A DNA stretch of 36,309 nucleotides from Saprospiraceae bacterium. Lineage in GTDB: Bacteria; Bacteroidota; Bacteroidia; Chitinophagales; Saprospiraceae. The notes below the pieces were generated by a model, which did no database searches, was not told where the DNA came from, and saw only the letters and a list, made by a program, of their open reading frames with translations. Made by a program: the position numbers and the translations under genes. The DNA lies in NCBI GenBank assembly GCA_023301005.1, contig JALZVK010000088.1, forward strand, positions 1 through 36,309, given 5' to 3'. This document shows, piece after piece, positions 1-8,069 of the stretch. Position 1 is the stretch's first letter. Each line of letters starts with the position of its first letter.

Positions 1-51
1 AGTAATTCTTTTCAGTTATTTAAAATTTTAAACATGCTCCTAAATTTAAAT

Positions 52-92
52 AAAAAAAGCAAAACAATAATAGTATTGTTTTGCTTTTTTTT
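52..92 (-). terminator. Intrinsic terminator of the thioredoxin gene
   Basis: An 11-bp perfect stem (59-69 with 74-84) has a 4-base loop. It is flanked by seven A on the left and eight T on the right, so it can work in both directions. On the minus strand it lies 33 bases past the thioredoxin stop codon. Confidence 0.85.
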
Positions 93-124
93 ATAAGAAC
101 TAAATTATAACAATGCTTTCACAT

Positions 125-493
125 TTAAGCATGATTCAAAATTTCATCGGTCAGTTGAGTAACAGTTTTTGTTCCCGCTTCATGCCAGAGTTTTTTTCCA
201 TTTTTAAATATCATAAAAGTAGGAACGCCCATCACACCCATATCAGCTGACATCTTTGCATATTTATCAACATCAATTTTTATGATTTTAGCTTTGCCAG
301 CAACTTTACCAGCAACTTCTTTGAGTACAGGATTCATCGTCATACAAGGTCCACACCAAGTAGCGTAGAAATCAATTAGTACAGGTTGGTCTCCATTTAG
401 GAGTTCTTTAAAACTAGGTTTTTTACTCATTCTTTCATCGTTGTTTAATAGTTCATTATCTTGTGGATGATAAAACCAAATTGGTTTTGACAC
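125..493 (-). CDS. trxA: Thioredoxin
   Basis: Small thiol-disulfide oxidoreductase of the cytoplasm that reduces protein disulfides. The active site WCGPC, the preceding DFYAT strand and the cis-proline motif GVPTFMIF are all present, and the C-terminal helix is complete. The longest reading frame has 122 residues, about 20 more than a usual thioredoxin. An internal Met22 (codon at 430-428) would give 101 residues, the normal family length, and the first 21 residues do not resemble the fold. The true start may therefore be 430, with a long 5' leader. No signal peptide or lipobox is seen, so it is not a periplasmic TlpA type. It is divergent from holA with only 52 bases between the long start and the holA start. 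Confidence 0.93.
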   Translation of the reverse strand: MSKPIWFYHPQDNELLNNDERMSKKPSFKELLNGDQPVLIDFYATWCGPCMTMNPVLKEVAGKVAGKAKIIKIDVDKYAKMSADMGVMGVPTFMIFKNGKKLWHEAGTKTVTQLTDEILNHA

Positions 494-495
494 AT

Positions 496-520
496 TTATC
501 CCGCTTATTAAGCGGGATAA
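496..520. repeat. Perfect 25-bp palindrome in the trx leader
   Basis: Two 12-base arms (496-507 and 509-520) are perfect inverse complements around a single T, with the core TCCCGCTTATTAAGCGGGA. It lies between the divergent trx and holA starts. If the minus promoter at 532-560 is right, the trx mRNA begins with this hairpin. It could be an operator, an mRNA 5' stabiliser, or a small repeat element; the sequence alone does not decide. Confidence 0.75.
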
Positions 521-531
521 AATTAATCATT

Positions 532-560
532 CAAAATTAATTTTAATGACATATCCTCAA
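532..560 (-). promoter_or_regulatory. Predicted Bacteroidota-type promoter of the thioredoxin gene
   Basis: Read on the minus strand, TTG (560-558), 18 bases, then TAATTTTG (539-532) fits the Bacteroidota consensus TTG-N(17-23)-TAnnTTTG. It predicts a start of transcription near 525, just before the palindrome. It overlaps the first codons of holA on the other strand. Confidence 0.5.
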
Positions 561-1550
561 ATTATAAAGGATTTAAAAGCAAAAAAGTTTTCACCTGTCT
601 ATCTATTGCATGGTGATGAATCATATTATATTGATAAGATTTCAAAATTCATTGAAGAAAAAATTTTGACAGAAGGGGAGAAGTCCTTCAATCAAATGAT
701 TATGTATGGGAAAGAAACGGATCATAAAACTTTGATTGATACTTGTAGTCGTTACCCAATGATGGCTTCGCATCAAGTTGTTATTTTAAAAGAGGCGCAG
801 GAAATGAAGACGCTCAAAGAGTTATTGCCTTATATCCAAAATCCAGTTCCGACAACTATTTTAGTTATCAATTTTAAACATAAAAAATTTGATGGTAGAA
901 CTAAGTTTGGAAAAGCGGTAAAAGCAAAAGCTGTAGTTTTCGAATCAAAAAAATTATACGATAATAAAATTCCTGATTGGATTCAATCTTATTTGAAAGA
1001 TAAAAAAATGACTATTACGCCTTCTGCTTCTGCTTTGGTTGCAGAATATTTAGGAACGAGTTTGTCGAAGGTGAGTAATGAGTTGGATAAATTAGCTATC
1101 AATCTCGCATCAGGTACAGAGATCAACGAAAAACATATTCAAGAACAAATAGGAATCAGCAAAGAATATAATGTGTTTGAATTGCAAAAAGCATTAGGTA
1201 CAAAAGATGTGGTCAAAGCGAATCGGATCATCAATTATTTTATTTCCAATCCAAAGAAAAATCCTTTAGTGGTAGTTGTAGGAACATTGTTTAATTTTTT
1301 CAGCAAAGTTTATATGACTCATTTTTTAAAAAATAAATCAGAAGGAGAGATGATGAGTGCGTTAGGCGTTCGTCATGCATTTTTTTTAAAAGATTACAAA
1401 TTGGCTGCTCGAAATTATCCTTACCAACAATCTCAAAAAGTAATTGCTGTATTAAGAGAGTATGACTTGAAGTCAAAAGGTGTAGAACGAAATAATACTT
1501 CTGATGGTGACTTGATGAAGGAGATGGTTTTTAAAATTTTGAATGGCTAA
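546..1550 (+). CDS. holA: DNA polymerase III subunit delta
   Basis: Delta subunit of the replicative clamp loader; with delta-prime and tau/gamma it opens the beta sliding clamp. At 334 residues it has normal HolA length. The N-terminus carries the family signature (PVYLLHGDESYYIDK, residues 17-31), followed by the degenerate AAA+ domain without a Walker A motif, as expected for delta, and the C-terminal collar helices (about 210-334, with the EYNVFELQKALG segment). The start ATG at 546 follows an AT-rich stretch without a strong Shine-Dalgarno sequence, which is usual in this phylum. It is divergent from thioredoxin and stands alone in its transcription unit, with no co-directional gene immediately upstream. 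Confidence 0.93.
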   Translation: MTYPQIIKDLKAKKFSPVYLLHGDESYYIDKISKFIEEKILTEGEKSFNQMIMYGKETDHKTLIDTCSRYPMMASHQVVILKEAQEMKTLKELLPYIQNPVPTTILVINFKHKKFDGRTKFGKAVKAKAVVFESKKLYDNKIPDWIQSYLKDKKMTITPSASALVAEYLGTSLSKVSNELDKLAINLASGTEINEKHIQEQIGISKEYNVFELQKALGTKDVVKANRIINYFISNPKKNPLVVVVGTLFNFFSKVYMTHFLKNKSEGEMMSALGVRHAFFLKDYKLAARNYPYQQSQKVIAVLREYDLKSKGVERNNTSDGDLMKEMVFKILNG

Positions 1551-1645
1551 GAATAAATTTAATCTCCTCATTTTTATATTTGGAAAATAACAATATTCGT
1601 TTCTCATGAAATTAATTCCGTTATTGGATTTTTAAATTCAATACT

Positions 1646-2626
1646 ATGGAAAAACGAGACGCTCTTTGGAAAGGAATCATTGAAGATTTTTTCAATGAAT
1701 TTTTAGAATATTTTTTTCCAAAATATATTAAACAAATAGACTTACAAGCTGGATATGAATTCTTGGACAAAGAACTTCAAAAGATTACTCCACACTCTGA
1801 AGAGTCCCGACGATTTGTAGATCTATTGGCAAAAGTCTATTTAAAAAATGGGAAAGAAAACTGGATTTTGATTCATGTTGAAGTTCAAGGATACCCTGAT
1901 TCAAATTTCGAAAAAAGGATGTTTGTATATCAATATCGAATCTACGATAGATTTCAAATACATCCTGCCGCTTTAGCAATTCTATCAGATGACGATCCCA
2001 ACTTCCATCCAAAAAAATATAGCCAATCAATCTTTGGAACAAAAATTCAATATCAATTTCCTACCTATAAATTGTCTGAGAAAAAGATAGAAGAGTTTGA
2101 AAACTTCAAAAATCCATTTTCAATAATAATGGAAACTGCTTGGTGGGGACTAAAGAAAAATAAATTGACTCAAAAACAACTTTTTTCAAAAAAGATTCAT
2201 TTATATAGAAAGTTAATGAAATTAGGGCTTTCAGGGGAAAAGATTCATAATCTATTGAGTTTTGTTAAATATTACACACCCTTTGAAAAATCAGATATAA
2301 GCATTAAATTTGAAGAAGAGATAAATATCATTTCAAAAAATATAGAAAATATGGGTATTCAAGAAAGATTATTAGAATTCTATAAGGCGGAAGGAATCGC
2401 TATGGGAAAAGAGGAAGGGAGGAAAGAGGGAAAAGAGGAAGGAAAAGCCGAGGGAAAAGTCGAGGGAAAAGCGGAAGGAAAAGAAGAAGGTCAACAAGAA
2501 GGAATGAGCCTTACTTTACAAATAATAGATTTGTTGAAAGCAGGAAATTCAATACCTGATATTTCAAAAAAGCTAGGAATACTTGAAGATAAGATTCAAA
2601 AAATAAAAACTCATTTAGGACTCTAA
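1646..2626 (+). CDS. Rpn family PD-(D/E)XK nuclease-like protein
   Basis: Member of the Rpn/YhgA-like group (recombination-promoting nuclease, formerly 'putative transposase'), 326 residues. The nuclease core is seen at about 55-105: FVDLLAKV with Asp59, the strand WILIHVEVQG with Glu79 and Gln81 (the E-x-Q form of the PD-(D/E)XK motif), then RMFVYQYRIYD. The C-terminal part (254-286) is a run of four-residue GKxE units, then a helix-turn-helix-like tail (ISKKLGILEDKIQKI). Family members have shown DNA nuclease activity and promote RecA-independent recombination; whether this one is active is inference. TATATTTG at 1575-1582 is a possible -10-like box, but no good upstream element was found. 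A terminator follows at 2662. Confidence 0.8.
   Translation: MEKRDALWKGIIEDFFNEFLEYFFPKYIKQIDLQAGYEFLDKELQKITPHSEESRRFVDLLAKVYLKNGKENWILIHVEVQGYPDSNFEKRMFVYQYRIYDRFQIHPAALAILSDDDPNFHPKKYSQSIFGTKIQYQFPTYKLSEKKIEEFENFKNPFSIIMETAWWGLKKNKLTQKQLFSKKIHLYRKLMKLGLSGEKIHNLLSFVKYYTPFEKSDISIKFEEEINIISKNIENMGIQERLLEFYKAEGIAMGKEEGRKEGKEEGKAEGKVEGKAEGKEEGQQEGMSLTLQIIDLLKAGNSIPDISKKLGILEDKIQKIKTHLGL
2405..2503 (+). repeat. 12-bp tandem repeat coding for GKxE units
   Basis: About eight in-frame 12-base units (consensus ggaaaagaggaa or ggaaaagccgag) encode G-K-x-E steps in the nuclease-like gene. The units differ by single bases. Such low-complexity charged tails are common in this family and tend to vary in length. 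Confidence 0.8.
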
Positions 2627-2661
2627 TTCTTTCCTGAAAAATTGTTGTGTATAAAATCAAC

Positions 2662-2700
2662 AAAAAAGTGCCTAATCGTTTTCATGGTTAGGCACTTTTT
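2662..2700 (+). terminator. Intrinsic terminator after the Rpn-like gene
   Basis: The arms gtgcctaa (2668-2675) and ttaggcac (2688-2695) are perfect complements. They are extended by A6 on the left and T5 on the right. The hairpin lies 36 bases after the stop codon. Confidence 0.85.
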
Positions 2701-2741
2701 CATTGGTAGATATTTGCAAGTAATATTGAAAATTTAAAAGA

Positions 2742-3341
2742 ATGAAAATACTAATGTTAGACAACTATGATTCATTTACATATAATCTAGTTGATTACAT
2801 AGAGGAAATTACATCAGAGAAAATAGATGTTTTTAGAAATGATAAAATTACTTTAGAAAAAGTAGGAGAGTATGATACTATTATTTTATCGCCAGGTCCA
2901 GGTCTACCCAAAGATGCAGGTATATTGTTACAAGTGATAGAAAAGTACGCCGCAACAAAAAATATTTTAGGAGTTTGTCTTGGGCAGCAAGCAATAGGAG
3001 AAGTATTCGGAGGTCAACTTATCAATCTTGAAAAAGTCTATCATGGTGTTTCGACATCGGTTACTCAAGTTAAAAATGATGAACCTATCTTTAAAAATAT
3101 TCCTTCCTCATTTGAAATTGGTCGTTATCATTCTTGGGTCGTTGATAAAGATAAATTTCCCGAATGTTTAAGTATTACTGCTGAAGATGAAAATGGAGTG
3201 GTTATGGCACTTAGTCATAATTCCTATAATGTCAGAGGTGTTCAATTTCATCCTGAATCAATTATGACTCCTCAAGGGAAATTGATTTTGAATAATTTTA
3301 TAAATTATTCAAAATCAATTTGTAACAATGAAATTGCATAA
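2742..3341 (+). CDS. trpG: Anthranilate/aminodeoxychorismate synthase component II (glutamine amidotransferase)
   Basis: Class I glutamine amidotransferase that supplies ammonia to a chorismate-using partner: TrpE for anthranilate or PabB for 4-aminodeoxychorismate. It has the N-terminal MLDNYDSFTYNLVDY signature, the oxyanion segment SPGPG (50-54), nucleophile Cys79 in GVCLGQQ, and the His170/Glu172 pair in VQFHPES. The length of 199 residues is normal. No trpE, pabB or other trp gene is adjacent, so the choice between TrpG and PabA is open; one protein serves both in many bacteria. It is convergent with the dioxygenase gene, only 21 bases away and with no terminator between, so the two 3' ends may overlap as RNA. 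Confidence 0.9.
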   Translation: MKILMLDNYDSFTYNLVDYIEEITSEKIDVFRNDKITLEKVGEYDTIILSPGPGLPKDAGILLQVIEKYAATKNILGVCLGQQAIGEVFGGQLINLEKVYHGVSTSVTQVKNDEPIFKNIPSSFEIGRYHSWVVDKDKFPECLSITAEDENGVVMALSHNSYNVRGVQFHPESIMTPQGKLILNNFINYSKSICNNEIA

Positions 3342-3362
3342 TGTAAGAAGTTTGAGAATTAA

Positions 3363-4367
3363 TTAATCCTCCGACCGATTCGGCTTCATCCAATCCTTTT
3401 CAAATCTCTCTTTAAATTCCTTCAACACTCCAGTTTTTCCCCAATCCTTTTTTTCTTCCTCAGTCCACAGCGTTTGGAAGAAAATAATTTTTTGAAATTT
3501 AGGAGGTAAGTACTTGCGCCAATTCGTTCCACCTGTACCTTGGTCGTCAGCAGGTAGGTGTCGACTCGATGACATCTGATGACTTAATTTCCAAAAGACA
3601 TTTAACAACTCATCATAACTTCTTAATAAAGTCTTGAGTTTTTTATCATTTTTGATTTCCTCATTTGCAAGGAAATATAAATAATTCAAATTTCTAAATT
3701 GAAACTTCTTAATCCATTGTAATAACTCTTTATCATACTTTTCCTCAAATTCTAATAATGTAAGTGTCTTGTTATTGGTTTTCATATTGATGCCGCCGCC
3801 TTTCCAATAAATGTCGTTATACAATTTATTAAGAGGAACATCTTGTTGATTTCTAGCGTCGATGTGTAGAAGACTATTTAAGTTAGTACTCATAATTTCG
3901 ATATGTCGAAACTGTACCGCTTGAAAACCAGATGCAGGTAACAATGCCATTCTGAATTTTCTAAAGTCTCGAGCATCCATTCCACTTTTCATAATGTCAA
4001 AACTTTGGCAGAGATGTTTGAAATAATTGTTCACTCTGCTAATTCGTTTATACCAAAATTCAAGTTGCTCAAATTCTTTATTCTCCTTATTAGTCAATTG
4101 GTCTAATTCCAATTTTATCAATTTAAAATACAACTCACATATTTGATGATAAGTAATAAATATAATTTCATCCGTATAATCTGTTCGAGGCATTTGCAAA
4201 CCTAACAAACTATCTACATGAATATAATCCCAATATTTCAAACCATTCGACTCTACAAGACCTTTCATATAGTCCGTAAAATCTTGCCCGATACCATCAT
4301 ATTTTTCATTAAGTTGATGTAGATATTCTATACTTTTATTTAATTCTTCGCTATTTAGTTTTTTCAT
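3363..4367 (-). CDS. kynA: Tryptophan 2,3-dioxygenase
   Basis: Haem enzyme that opens the indole ring of L-tryptophan to N-formylkynurenine, the first step of the kynurenine route. Family landmarks are in order: YWDYIHVDSLLGLQ (45-58), the active-site His74 in YHQICELYFK, FR..LLPASGFQAVQFRHIE (139-157), the haem-ligand candidate His270 in SRH, and GTGG (277-280). The last motif runs GTGGTNW instead of the usual GTGGSSG, and the protein is diverged from proteobacterial enzymes, but all key positions are kept. The start lies 12 bases downstream of the trpS stop, so both are probably one transcript led by trpS. No other kynurenine gene is nearby. Confidence 0.88.
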   Translation of the reverse strand: MKKLNSEELNKSIEYLHQLNEKYDGIGQDFTDYMKGLVESNGLKYWDYIHVDSLLGLQMPRTDYTDEIIFITYHQICELYFKLIKLELDQLTNKENKEFEQLEFWYKRISRVNNYFKHLCQSFDIMKSGMDARDFRKFRMALLPASGFQAVQFRHIEIMSTNLNSLLHIDARNQQDVPLNKLYNDIYWKGGGINMKTNNKTLTLLEFEEKYDKELLQWIKKFQFRNLNYLYFLANEEIKNDKKLKTLLRSYDELLNVFWKLSHQMSSSRHLPADDQGTGGTNWRKYLPPKFQKIIFFQTLWTEEEKKDWGKTGVLKEFKERFEKDWMKPNRSED

Positions 4368-4379
4368 TTTTTCTAGTTT

Positions 4380-5405
4380 TTAAAAATGACTAATATTTTT
4401 CATGCCAACCATTTGTTTAACATCATATAGGTTTTTTTGAGCGATCACTCTTGCACGTCCTGACATTTCTCGAATGACATCACTAATTAAACTTACATCA
4501 TTTTCTATAGTCGCTCGTCTTTGCCTCATATCCGAAGTCAATTCAACCAAAGCATCAGCAACCGTTTCTTTTAGTAATTTGTATTTTAAATTTCCATTAT
4601 GAAAATCATTCATCATACTAAGAGTAGCATTTTCTTTTCCACATGCATTTAGCATATCAAATAAATTTTTGACACCTTCACTCAATTCTCCTTCTTTAGT
4701 ATCGCCGCTATCAGTAACGGCACTCATTACTTTTTTTCGTAAAACTGCTTCTTCTTCAAAGAGTCGAATAAAATGTTTGTCCCCCAAACTCTTACTCATT
4801 TTTTGTTGTGGATCAGAGAAAGACATCACCTTAGGTACATCAGAATACTTAGGTTCAGGTATCGGAAAATATTCTCCAAATTGATTATTAAATCGCTGCG
4901 CTAAATTTCGAGTCAATTCCAAATGTTGCTTTTGGTCTTTCCCTACGGGAACTGATTTTGCTTTATAAATTAAAATATCTGCAGCCTGTAAGATTGGGTA
5001 GGTAAACAAACCTACTGGCACACTCGCTTTAGTAGTTTTACTTTTTTCAAATTTGTCCTTAAACTGAGTCTGTCGAGAAAGTTCTCCGAAGGAAGCAATA
5101 GAACCCAGCACCCAGGCCAATTCTAAATGTTCAGGAACTAATGACTGAACGAACAAAAGGCTCTTCTGCGGGTCAATTCCACAAGCCAACAAATCAATCA
5201 TCATTTGATTAGATCGTTGTCTCAATAGATTTTGGTCGAAGCTTTTTCCAGTCATGGCATGTAGATCTACGATTCCGTAAATACATTGTTTTGTATCTTG
5301 AAGTTCTACCCATTTTTTTATTGCACCGAAATAATTTCCTATATGTACTTCACCAGTTGGTTGGATACAACTTAATACTTCGCAGTCTAATTTTGATTCT
5401 GACAT
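4380..5405 (-). CDS. trpS: Tryptophan-tRNA ligase
   Basis: Class Ic aminoacyl-tRNA synthetase that charges tRNA-Trp. The HIGH-type motif is HIGN (21-24) in QPTGEVHIGNYFG, and the KMSKS loop is intact (202-206). The dimer-core motif VPVGKDQKQHLELTR (152-166) is present. The length of 341 residues is normal for a bacterial enzyme. It is the first gene of a likely two-gene unit with tryptophan 2,3-dioxygenase. No T-box or leader peptide rich in Trp codons is visible in the 193 bases upstream. Confidence 0.95.
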   Translation of the reverse strand: MSESKLDCEVLSCIQPTGEVHIGNYFGAIKKWVELQDTKQCIYGIVDLHAMTGKSFDQNLLRQRSNQMMIDLLACGIDPQKSLLFVQSLVPEHLELAWVLGSIASFGELSRQTQFKDKFEKSKTTKASVPVGLFTYPILQAADILIYKAKSVPVGKDQKQHLELTRNLAQRFNNQFGEYFPIPEPKYSDVPKVMSFSDPQQKMSKSLGDKHFIRLFEEEAVLRKKVMSAVTDSGDTKEGELSEGVKNLFDMLNACGKENATLSMMNDFHNGNLKYKLLKETVADALVELTSDMRQRRATIENDVSLISDVIREMSGRARVIAQKNLYDVKQMVGMKNISHF

Positions 5406-5598
5406 TTTTCTTATTTAAATAAAATTTAAGATAAGTACTTAGATATAAATATGTTGATAATTTTGACGAGTGAATTTTTTTTTTCTAAAAAAATCATTGC
5501 ATCCCCTGCGGGACGGTCCCCTTCTAGAATGGGATTTAAGGAAAAATAGCAGAAAAATCCGCCGTCATAATATCAAGATATTCGTGTCCAAGTACTTA

Positions 5599-6597
5599 TT
5601 ACCCAATATATTTCATACACAAATCCACCGTCGCCATAATTCCTTTTTTATGAGTACGCTCCACACCATGCGAAGCAGAAACACCAGGTCCAATTAATCC
5701 AACTCTAAAATTATTTCCAGCCTTCAAAGCCGCGGAACCATCAGAACTATAAAAAGGATAAACATCTACCACATGGGGAATTTTATGTTTACGAGCAAGC
5801 AGCGTTAATTTTTTTCTAATTTCAAAATCATAAGGTCCCGATGAGTCCTTTGCACAAATCGAACAAGCAGTTTCCTTACCTTCCGTACCATCACCAACTA
5901 CACCCATGTCGATTACTAACAATTCTTTTACGGAGTCAGAATATCCAACCGTTCCACCATGACCGACTTCTTCATAATTGGAAAAGAAAATCTCAACAGC
6001 AGGTTTTTTCTTTTTTGCTTTTAGTTGTCGAGCAATTTCAAATAAAACAAAACAACCTGCTTTATTATCCATATATCGAGATTTGACAAATCCACTTTTG
6101 GTTTCTTCATAATTCGTTTCAAAACAAACAAAGTCTCCAACTTGAATACCCAATTGCTCTGTATCTTTTTTTGATTCCACTTCTTCATCCAATCGGATAT
6201 GCATATTATATAGTGTACGTTGGGCAGTACCTAAATCTCGATTGACATGAGCTGCAGGATTATCCAATAACAAAGTTCCGGTATAAATTTTTCCTTCCAA
6301 CGTTCTAATTCGACAATAACTTCCTTCATAGCCATTCAGTTGAATGCCTCCTACTTTTGAAAATCTTAAATTGCCATCACCCATAATATTCGAAACCACT
6401 CCGCCTAATGTATCGACATGTGCAGCAATAGCAAGTGTAGGGTTTTTTCCAAAAACACATTTTACTGCACCTTTGTTAGTACGCTCAGGTTTCCATCCAT
6501 AACTTTTAAGGAGATCAAAAATATACTGACTAGCTTCTTCGGTATAGCCTGATGGAGAGTCGATAGCTACTAATTTTTTTAGGGTTGAAAGATTCAT
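5599..6597 (-). CDS. M42 family metallopeptidase (glutamyl/leucyl aminopeptidase type)
   Basis: Cytosolic di-metal aminopeptidase of the TET/FrvX class, 332 residues, probably acting on short peptides. Metal and catalytic residues are readable: His60-x-Asp62 in AAHVDT, Asp177 in RYMDNKAG, the Glu209-Glu210 pair in NYEEVGHGG, Asp230 in VIDMGVVGD and His310 in SASHGVERTH. The position following the bridging Asp usually reads DNR or DNK, as here. No signal peptide is seen. It is on the minus strand upstream of trpS but separated by 193 bases, so it may be its own unit. Its start region faces the cupredoxin-like lipoprotein across a 400-base gap. Confidence 0.9.
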   Translation of the reverse strand: MNLSTLKKLVAIDSPSGYTEEASQYIFDLLKSYGWKPERTNKGAVKCVFGKNPTLAIAAHVDTLGGVVSNIMGDGNLRFSKVGGIQLNGYEGSYCRIRTLEGKIYTGTLLLDNPAAHVNRDLGTAQRTLYNMHIRLDEEVESKKDTEQLGIQVGDFVCFETNYEETKSGFVKSRYMDNKAGCFVLFEIARQLKAKKKKPAVEIFFSNYEEVGHGGTVGYSDSVKELLVIDMGVVGDGTEGKETACSICAKDSSGPYDFEIRKKLTLLARKHKIPHVVDVYPFYSSDGSAALKAGNNFRVGLIGPGVSASHGVERTHKKGIMATVDLCMKYIG

Positions 6598-6997
6598 GTT
6601 CTTTTTTATGCAAGTTAAAAAATTAAATAAATTTTTAATTTTTTATCCTTAAATAAAGATTCAGCTAGTTGTCATATTTTAGAAATTGTAAATGAGAAAA
6701 GTTAGTCAGCGTTTACAATTTTTTTTAAAATCATGTTGGACAAAATCTTTCTACATTTAAAAAATCAAAAATTTTTCTCAAACAATGATTAAATCAAATC
6801 TATTCAACATCTCCGAATACGATAATTAATTAATTATCTACCAATACTATATTTTCTCACGAAAGTTAATATTCGGGAAGAATTGACAATTTTATAGGAA
6901 GTTTAATCCTAAAATTTTCTTATTTTTTTCTTCATCTTTGTACCATTAATTGAGATGAATTTTTTTTAAATAAAATTTAATTACATAAATATTAAAG
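6598..6997. other. 400-base divergent intergenic region with an orphan terminator-like hairpin
   Basis: The stretch lies between the divergent M42 and cupredoxin-like genes and must hold both promoters, but no perfect TAnnTTTG box is seen; CATCTTTG near 6938 is one mismatch away. A 10-bp perfect stem (6683-6692 with 6712-6721) followed by a T run to 6726 looks like a plus-strand terminator, yet no plus-strand gene precedes it. A short self-complementary AT stretch lies near 6822-6838. I see no coding frame here. Confidence 0.5.
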
Positions 6998-8038
6998 ATG
7001 AAAAATTATACTAGTATTTTAACTGTATTTACATTGTTATTAATGCTCGGTTTTACAAGTTGTGAAACTGACACAGCAGAGAAAAAAACAACAACAACAG
7101 AAACTACGAAAAAAGCAGAACCAGTAAAAACTGCAAGTAAACCAGAAACTATTAGATTGAACCAAAAACCTGGTGTATTTGAAAATACAAGTGTTGCCTT
7201 AGCAGAAGGCTCTTATCAATTTGAAATTGCAAATGATGGAGTTGATCACGAAGTAGGATTTGTATTAGTACCTAAAGGAAAATATGATCAGAAAGATCAT
7301 ATCAAAGCAGCTTATGTAAAAGCACCAGCAGCAACTGGAAAGAGTTCAATGACAAATGTTGTTAACTTAAAAGCAGGCGAGTATGAATATTTTTGTCCAT
7401 TAAATCCTACACCAAAATATAGCTTGATTGTACATGATAAAGTAGAGACTGTAAGGTTGAACCAAAAACCTGGTGTATTTGAGAATACAAGTGTTGCCTT
7501 ATCGAATGGCGCTTATCAATTTGAAATTGCAAATGATGGAGTTGATCACGAAGTAGGATTTGTATTAGTACCTAAAGGAAAATACGATGCTGCAAATCAT
7601 ATCAAAGCAGCATATGTAAAAGCACCAGCAGCAACTGGAAAAAGTTCAATGACAAATATCGTTAACTTAAAAGCAGGAGAGTATGAATACTTTTGTCCAT
7701 TAAATCCTACACCAAAATATAGCTTGGTGGTACATGATAATGTGGAGACTGTAAAGTTGAGTCAAATGCCTGGGAAATTTACAAAAGATAATGTTGCTTT
7801 AACTGAAGGTGCTTATCAATTTGAAATTTCAAATGATGGAGTTGATCATGAAGTAGGATTTGTATTGGTACCTAAAGGGAAATATGATGCGAAGGATCAT
7901 ATCAAAGCAGCTTACGTAAAAGCACCTGTACCAACTGGAAAAAGTTCAATGACAAATATCGTTAACTTGAAAGCAGGTCAATACGAATATTTTTGTCCTT
8001 TAAATCCAACAGAAAAATATAACTTGACTGTTAAATAA
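6998..8038 (+). CDS. Lipoprotein with three cupredoxin-like repeats
   Basis: Exported lipoprotein of 346 residues: signal peptide with lipobox FTSC (Cys22), a Thr/Lys-rich linker (23-49), then three repeats of exactly 100 residues starting at Glu50, Glu150 and Glu250 (the last is 97 long). Each repeat resembles a plastocyanin-type beta-sandwich: FEIANDGVDHEVGF with His84/184/284, and LKAGEYEYFCPLNP with Cys133/233/333. In a normal type 1 copper site the Cys is followed by a second His and a Met; here that loop is short (PLNPTPKYSL) and has neither. A conserved His101 and Met118 (plus 100, plus 200) lie between instead. Copper binding is therefore uncertain, and a structural or redox role is possible. 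It is monocistronic, with a terminator 32 bases after the stop. Confidence 0.75.
   Translation: MKNYTSILTVFTLLLMLGFTSCETDTAEKKTTTTETTKKAEPVKTASKPETIRLNQKPGVFENTSVALAEGSYQFEIANDGVDHEVGFVLVPKGKYDQKDHIKAAYVKAPAATGKSSMTNVVNLKAGEYEYFCPLNPTPKYSLIVHDKVETVRLNQKPGVFENTSVALSNGAYQFEIANDGVDHEVGFVLVPKGKYDAANHIKAAYVKAPAATGKSSMTNIVNLKAGEYEYFCPLNPTPKYSLVVHDNVETVKLSQMPGKFTKDNVALTEGAYQFEISNDGVDHEVGFVLVPKGKYDAKDHIKAAYVKAPVPTGKSSMTNIVNLKAGQYEYFCPLNPTEKYNLTVK
7145..8035 (+). repeat. Three tandem 300-bp coding repeats
   Basis: The units begin at 7145, 7445 and 7745 with an exact 300-base period. Long stretches are identical at DNA level between units 1 and 2, including third codon positions, while unit 3 has more changes. 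This points to recent duplication or ongoing gene conversion. Confidence 0.9.
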
Positions 8039-8069
8039 GAATATAAGATTTCTTATATAAATTTTAGAC

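Noticed and set aside
5490-5560. GC-richer patch (cccctgcgggacggtcccc) resembling part of a tRNA
   Set aside because: No cloverleaf, no T-loop ttcga sequence in the right place and no anticodon arm could be formed.
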